A DNA stretch of 64,000 nt from an uncultured Verrucomicrobiota bacterium (lineage in GTDB: Bacteria > Verrucomicrobiota > Verrucomicrobiia > Limisphaerales > UBA9464): the NCBI GenBank assembly GCA_903922605.1, contig CAIXUG010000062.1, forward strand, positions 33,215-97,214, in the 5' to 3' direction. A program made the position numbers and the translations under genes. Within the stretch, counting starts at the first letter, position 1, and every line of letters starts with the position of its first letter. The notes under the pieces were generated by a model. It made no database searches. It worked only from the letters and a program-made list of their open reading frames with translations, and was not told the DNA's origin. Below, in pieces: positions 60,587-64,000 of this stretch.

Positions 60587-61471
60587 TTAGCGGGGCACCA
60601 CCACCCGCAGCGCCCGCTGCAAGATGGAAAAACGCGTGGGCAACAGCCCGATATTGTCGCCTTCCACATGCCACGGTGTGCCGTCCGTGGCGGACATCGT
60701 GACCGCTTTTGACTGAAAGCAGACCGCATCCGGCGAGCTGGCGAGGCGATTCCCCTGCAAGGACAGAAAAACGCGCGTGATGGTGAGCCAGTTCACGTGT
60801 GGAAACACCGTGACATCGAGCTGGCCGTCATCCAGCTGGGCCTGGGGAAACACAGGATAGCGTCCACCATAAAAGCGTCCGTTTCCGATCAGGACGAGCT
60901 GGCCGGTGGCGCTGCATCCGGCCGCTTCGACGGTGACCTGCGGCCGAGGCCCCCGCAGGGCCTGCATGCTGGCCCACACGTAGGCGAGGATGCCCGCTTT
61001 CTTCTTCAGCTCCCAATTCACCAGACTCAAGGCGCGGGAATCGATGCCGGCACCCGCCATTTGCGCAAAATAACGGCGGCCCGAGGGATCTGCCGGCCAA
61101 TCGGCGTAGGGCAGGTCGATGATCCGTTCGTGACCGGCTTGAATAACCCGCCAAGCCTCCTCAAACCGGGTCGGAATACGGAGTTCCTTGGCAAAAACAT
61201 TGACCGTGCCCAGTGGCAGCACAGCTAGCCGGGCTTTAATAAGCCTTTCTGGTGAAGCAGCTAGGCCGTTCAGAACTTCATTGACCGTTCCGTCTCCACC
61301 GGCGGCAACCACGGTCGTGGCACCGTCCTCGACGGCAGCGGCGGCCATTGCGGGCGCCGTGCCGGGACCGGTGGTGGGACGAAACTCAACCCCTTGCAAC
61401 TCAGCCAGTCGCGTACGGAACGTCTTCGCCTTATCGCCCCGCGCAGTAGGGTTGAAGATGACGCAGATCAT
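60587..61471 (-). CDS. Diacylglycerol-kinase-family lipid kinase (YegS/LCB5-like)
   Basis: 294 aa. N-terminal nucleotide-binding domain with MICVIFNPTARGDKAK and the GGDGTVNEVLNGL motif; DAGK catalytic domain with LGTVNVFAKEL and the C-terminal beta-sandwich (DDGQLDVTVFP). It should phosphorylate diacylglycerol or a similar lipid at the membrane. The ATG at 61471 directly precedes the ICVIFNP strand. Upstream (minus strand) is the small lipoprotein gene at 61947. Confidence 0.9.
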   Translation of the reverse strand: MICVIFNPTARGDKAKTFRTRLAELQGVEFRPTTGPGTAPAMAAAAVEDGATTVVAAGGDGTVNEVLNGLAASPERLIKARLAVLPLGTVNVFAKELRIPTRFEEAWRVIQAGHERIIDLPYADWPADPSGRRYFAQMAGAGIDSRALSLVNWELKKKAGILAYVWASMQALRGPRPQVTVEAAGCSATGQLVLIGNGRFYGGRYPVFPQAQLDDGQLDVTVFPHVNWLTITRVFLSLQGNRLASSPDAVCFQSKAVTMSATDGTPWHVEGDNIGLLPTRFSILQRALRVVVPR

Positions 61472-61565
61472 CGCGCAAAGGGATTTGGTTCCAATCTGGG
61501 TCGCGTTCCCGAAATCAGTTCAGCGACGGATGGGATGGCAAAATCTGTAAAAGTTCGCTGAAAAC

Positions 61566-61582
61566 AGCCCGATTATTGGGCT
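61566..61582 (-). terminator. Weak terminator overlapping the stop of the 61573 gene
   Basis: AGCCC (61566-61570) pairs with GGGCT (61578-61582) around a 7-nt loop; on the minus strand GTTTT follows. The stop TAA is inside the loop. Confidence 0.45.
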
Positions 61583-61947
61583 GGCACGCTGATCATGTAC
61601 TCCATCGAGCGGTCGCTCGACTCAATGCGCTTCGGCAGGCCGGGGTATTCGTAGTCGAACTTGTAGTAGTAGTTCACCGTGCTCCGTCCGGGCGGCAACG
61701 GGATGCGCGCCTCCCAACGGTTCGCCGTGTTGGGAACGCGGGTCATGGGGAAGAAGTTGGTGCCGATCACCACACTTGCCTCGACGTTGGCATTGTTGGC
61801 GCCCCGGCGCGGCGAAGTCCATTGCACTTCAAAGGGATACACGCTGCCGGTCACGGGCGGAACGGTGTGTGGCGTGAGGTTTACATAGCTGGGCGCACAA
61901 CCCGCGACGACCAATCCAAGGGCAACAACCGAAGCGAACTTCTTCAT
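61573..61947 (-). CDS. Small lipoprotein, unknown function
   Basis: 124 aa. Lipobox in MKKFASVVALGLVVAGC; mature region (APSYVNLTPHTVPPVTGSVYPFEVQWTSPRRGANNANVEASVVIGTNFFPMTRVPNTANRWEARIPLPPGRSTVNYYYKFDYEYP) has the alternating pattern of an Ig-like or carbohydrate-binding beta-sandwich. Similar proteins are frequent in Verrucomicrobia. The outer-membrane destination is likely (no Asp at +2). Function unknown. Confidence 0.75.
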   Translation of the reverse strand: MKKFASVVALGLVVAGCAPSYVNLTPHTVPPVTGSVYPFEVQWTSPRRGANNANVEASVVIGTNFFPMTRVPNTANRWEARIPLPPGRSTVNYYYKFDYEYPGLPKRIESSDRSMEYMISVPAQ

Positions 61948-62831
61948 GCGCCCAGCATGGTTGCGGTGCCAAGTTGAAGCAACACGAGATGTGCCTGTTA
62001 CCAGCGGTAAGACGTACCGACGAAGACTGGTCTGAGCGCCCTATGGAAGGGGGCAAGCCGACGGTCAAAGCGTAAGCCAATAGATTGCTGCTTCCGCTGA
62101 ATTTGAACTGAGATTGGTAACAATCCCGAGGAAGTGCGTTGGCATCCGGAATCAGGGCGAGCTCGGCTCAGGCCATGTCTGGCTGCGGTGAGAAGCCGCT
62201 GAGCGAATGGGCCGTCAGAAAGAATTCCCTGAGTACCCGATACGGCCCATGTCGAACCATGAGTACGAATGAACAACGAAGGGCAAAACAGCGGATTTGC
62301 CCACGTTTGAGTGGTTTATGACGAAAATGTGCCTTCGCAGCTGGCTTGGAACAGGTGCGCCTAACATTGGAGGTAGGGCTCAATTTCTTCGAAAGGCCCG
62401 GTCGAGCACGATCGATCAGGCGGCGGAAGCTTGTTCGGAAGGGGAACGTTTCCGGAAAATCACTGAGGAAACCGGCAAAAAAGGCCTGACAAACTGCAGA
62501 AGGGGGTTGTGAAAACGAAAGGCCAATCGGGCCAAAAACGCTCCGGGAAAAGATCCGTAATCCGGGGCCGAAGTGTCAGAGAAATTAGGAAAAAAGGTCG
62601 GCAAAAAGCAGCTTTCAACGGATAACGTAAATAATTCTCCATAAGCAAGTTAAGTATCGGATGGGGGGAACCACTAGGAGCCCAGAGCGGGGGCATTTCT
62701 AATTTTTTTTCAAAAAGGTATTGTCACTCCGAAACTTTGAGGTAAGTTCTCTCCGTCGTCAGTAAACGGCGGTTGGAACAAGCAACTTGTTCGAAACAAA
62801 GTTGCCTGTGAAACTGTCGTCTAGTGGTTCA

Positions 62832-62858
62832 TTGAAAATTTGATTGTGCGATTATAAT
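62832..62858 (+). promoter_or_regulatory. Candidate rrn promoter
   Basis: TTGAAA (62832-62837) and a perfect TATAAT (62853-62858) are 15 bp apart, a little short of the ideal 17. A start ~7 bp downstream would fall on the first base of the hairpin at 62865. TTGTCA at 62721 may be part of another, weaker upstream promoter. Confidence 0.5.
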
Positions 62859-62864
62859 GGCCAA

Positions 62865-62886
62865 TAGCCATCAGCAATGATGGCTA
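62865..62886 (+). promoter_or_regulatory. Leader hairpin with GCAA tetraloop before 16S rRNA
   Basis: TAGCCATCA (62865-62873), GCAA, TGATGGCTA (62878-62886): a perfect 9-bp stem closed by a GNRA-class tetraloop. It ends about 12 nt before the predicted mature 5' end. It may protect the 5' end or form a processing signal. Confidence 0.6.
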
Positions 62887-62898
62887 AAACGTTAGTTT

Positions 62899-64000
<1,102 letters not shown>

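Larger units (their letters stand above)
61948..62898. other. ~950-bp gene-free region upstream of the rRNA gene
   Basis: The frames here are short (at most ~80 codons) and lack signal peptides, family motifs and consistent starts, so I call no gene. The sequence is AT-richer than its surroundings. It holds T8 at 62703-62710, a hairpin GCAACTTGTTCGAAACAAAGTTGC (from 62782) and the proximal promoter and leader hairpin described separately. I found no tRNA. Confidence 0.7.

Noticed and set aside
59847..60674. Longest form of the unknown gene, reaching 60674
   Set aside because: It would overlap the lipid-kinase gene by 88 bp and add a region of low quality; a GTG start at 60521 or 60515 removes the overlap.
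62297..62696. Short frames upstream of the 16S gene (71, 62 and 78 codons)
   Set aside because: They overlap each other on both strands, lack recognisable features and lie in the rrn upstream region.
62776..62805. GTTCGAA within 62776-62805 as a tRNA T-loop
   Set aside because: No acceptor stem, anticodon arm or D-arm can be built around it; it is the loop of a simple hairpin.

Overview
ORGANISM. The window ends in the first ~1,100 nt of a 16S rRNA gene. That gene carries the 18-nt site matched by the Verrucomicrobia probe EUB338-III (ACACCTACGGGTGGCAGC, 63252-63269). The protein content agrees: a Pirellula/Verrucomicrobium-type dehydrogenase-cytochrome fusion, an ASPIC/UnbV FG-GAP protein beside a multihaem cytochrome, delta-60-repeat secreted proteins, pseudopilin-type proteins, a PEP-CTERM protein, Tat-exported Gfo/Idh/MocA and sugar-isomerase pairs, and an ECF-sigma/Ser-Thr-kinase pair. 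I infer a GC-rich chromosomal segment of a Verrucomicrobiota bacterium, probably of the Pedosphaera/Limisphaerales type; the subgroup is a guess.

LAYOUT. 1-6.3 kb: end of a polysaccharide flippase, a convergent RlmI-like methyltransferase, and a 1,223-aa PQQ-type dehydrogenase/HEAT/cytochrome c fusion. 6.3-21.1 kb: a long minus-strand run of three tandem ~900-aa delta-60/Ig-like secreted paralogues, a Gfo/Idh oxidoreductase, an S9 peptidase, a receptor-like kinase and an ECF sigma factor. 21.2-31.9 kb: guaA, a pseudopilin, a PEP-CTERM protein, a TPR protein, hflX, a Tat oxidoreductase and isomerase, another pseudopilin and a small lipoprotein. 31.9-36.4 kb: a divergent octahaem cytochrome lipoprotein and an FG-GAP/UnbV protein. 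36.4-47.2 kb: DnaJ/CbpA, a DUF3472 protein, purS-purQ, a PpiD-like chaperone with an RluA synthase, small envelope proteins and FtsK. 47.3-57.6 kb: an RND adaptor and pump, a TIM-barrel isomerase, and an ABC permease with its ATPase. 57.8-62 kb: nrdR with a coupled unknown gene, a small membrane protein, a HIT protein, an unknown gene, a lipid kinase and a lipoprotein. 62-64 kb: a ~950-bp gene-free region, a short rrn promoter/leader and the 16S gene.

MOST UNUSUAL SIGNAL. The segment is littered with short (~85-160 bp) palindromic elements of at least seven sequence families. Several lie inside genes and stay open in frame. One element is embedded in the dehydrogenase. Two related ~170-bp elements sit in the same ABC permease. 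A further element supplies the last codons and the stop of the partner ATPase. This resembles the in-frame palindromic insertions known from Rickettsia and is the lead I would follow. Second, hand inspection of about 40 starts finds essentially no Shine-Dalgarno motif but a strong preference for C immediately before the start codon. I see no CRISPR array, tRNA gene or transposase.
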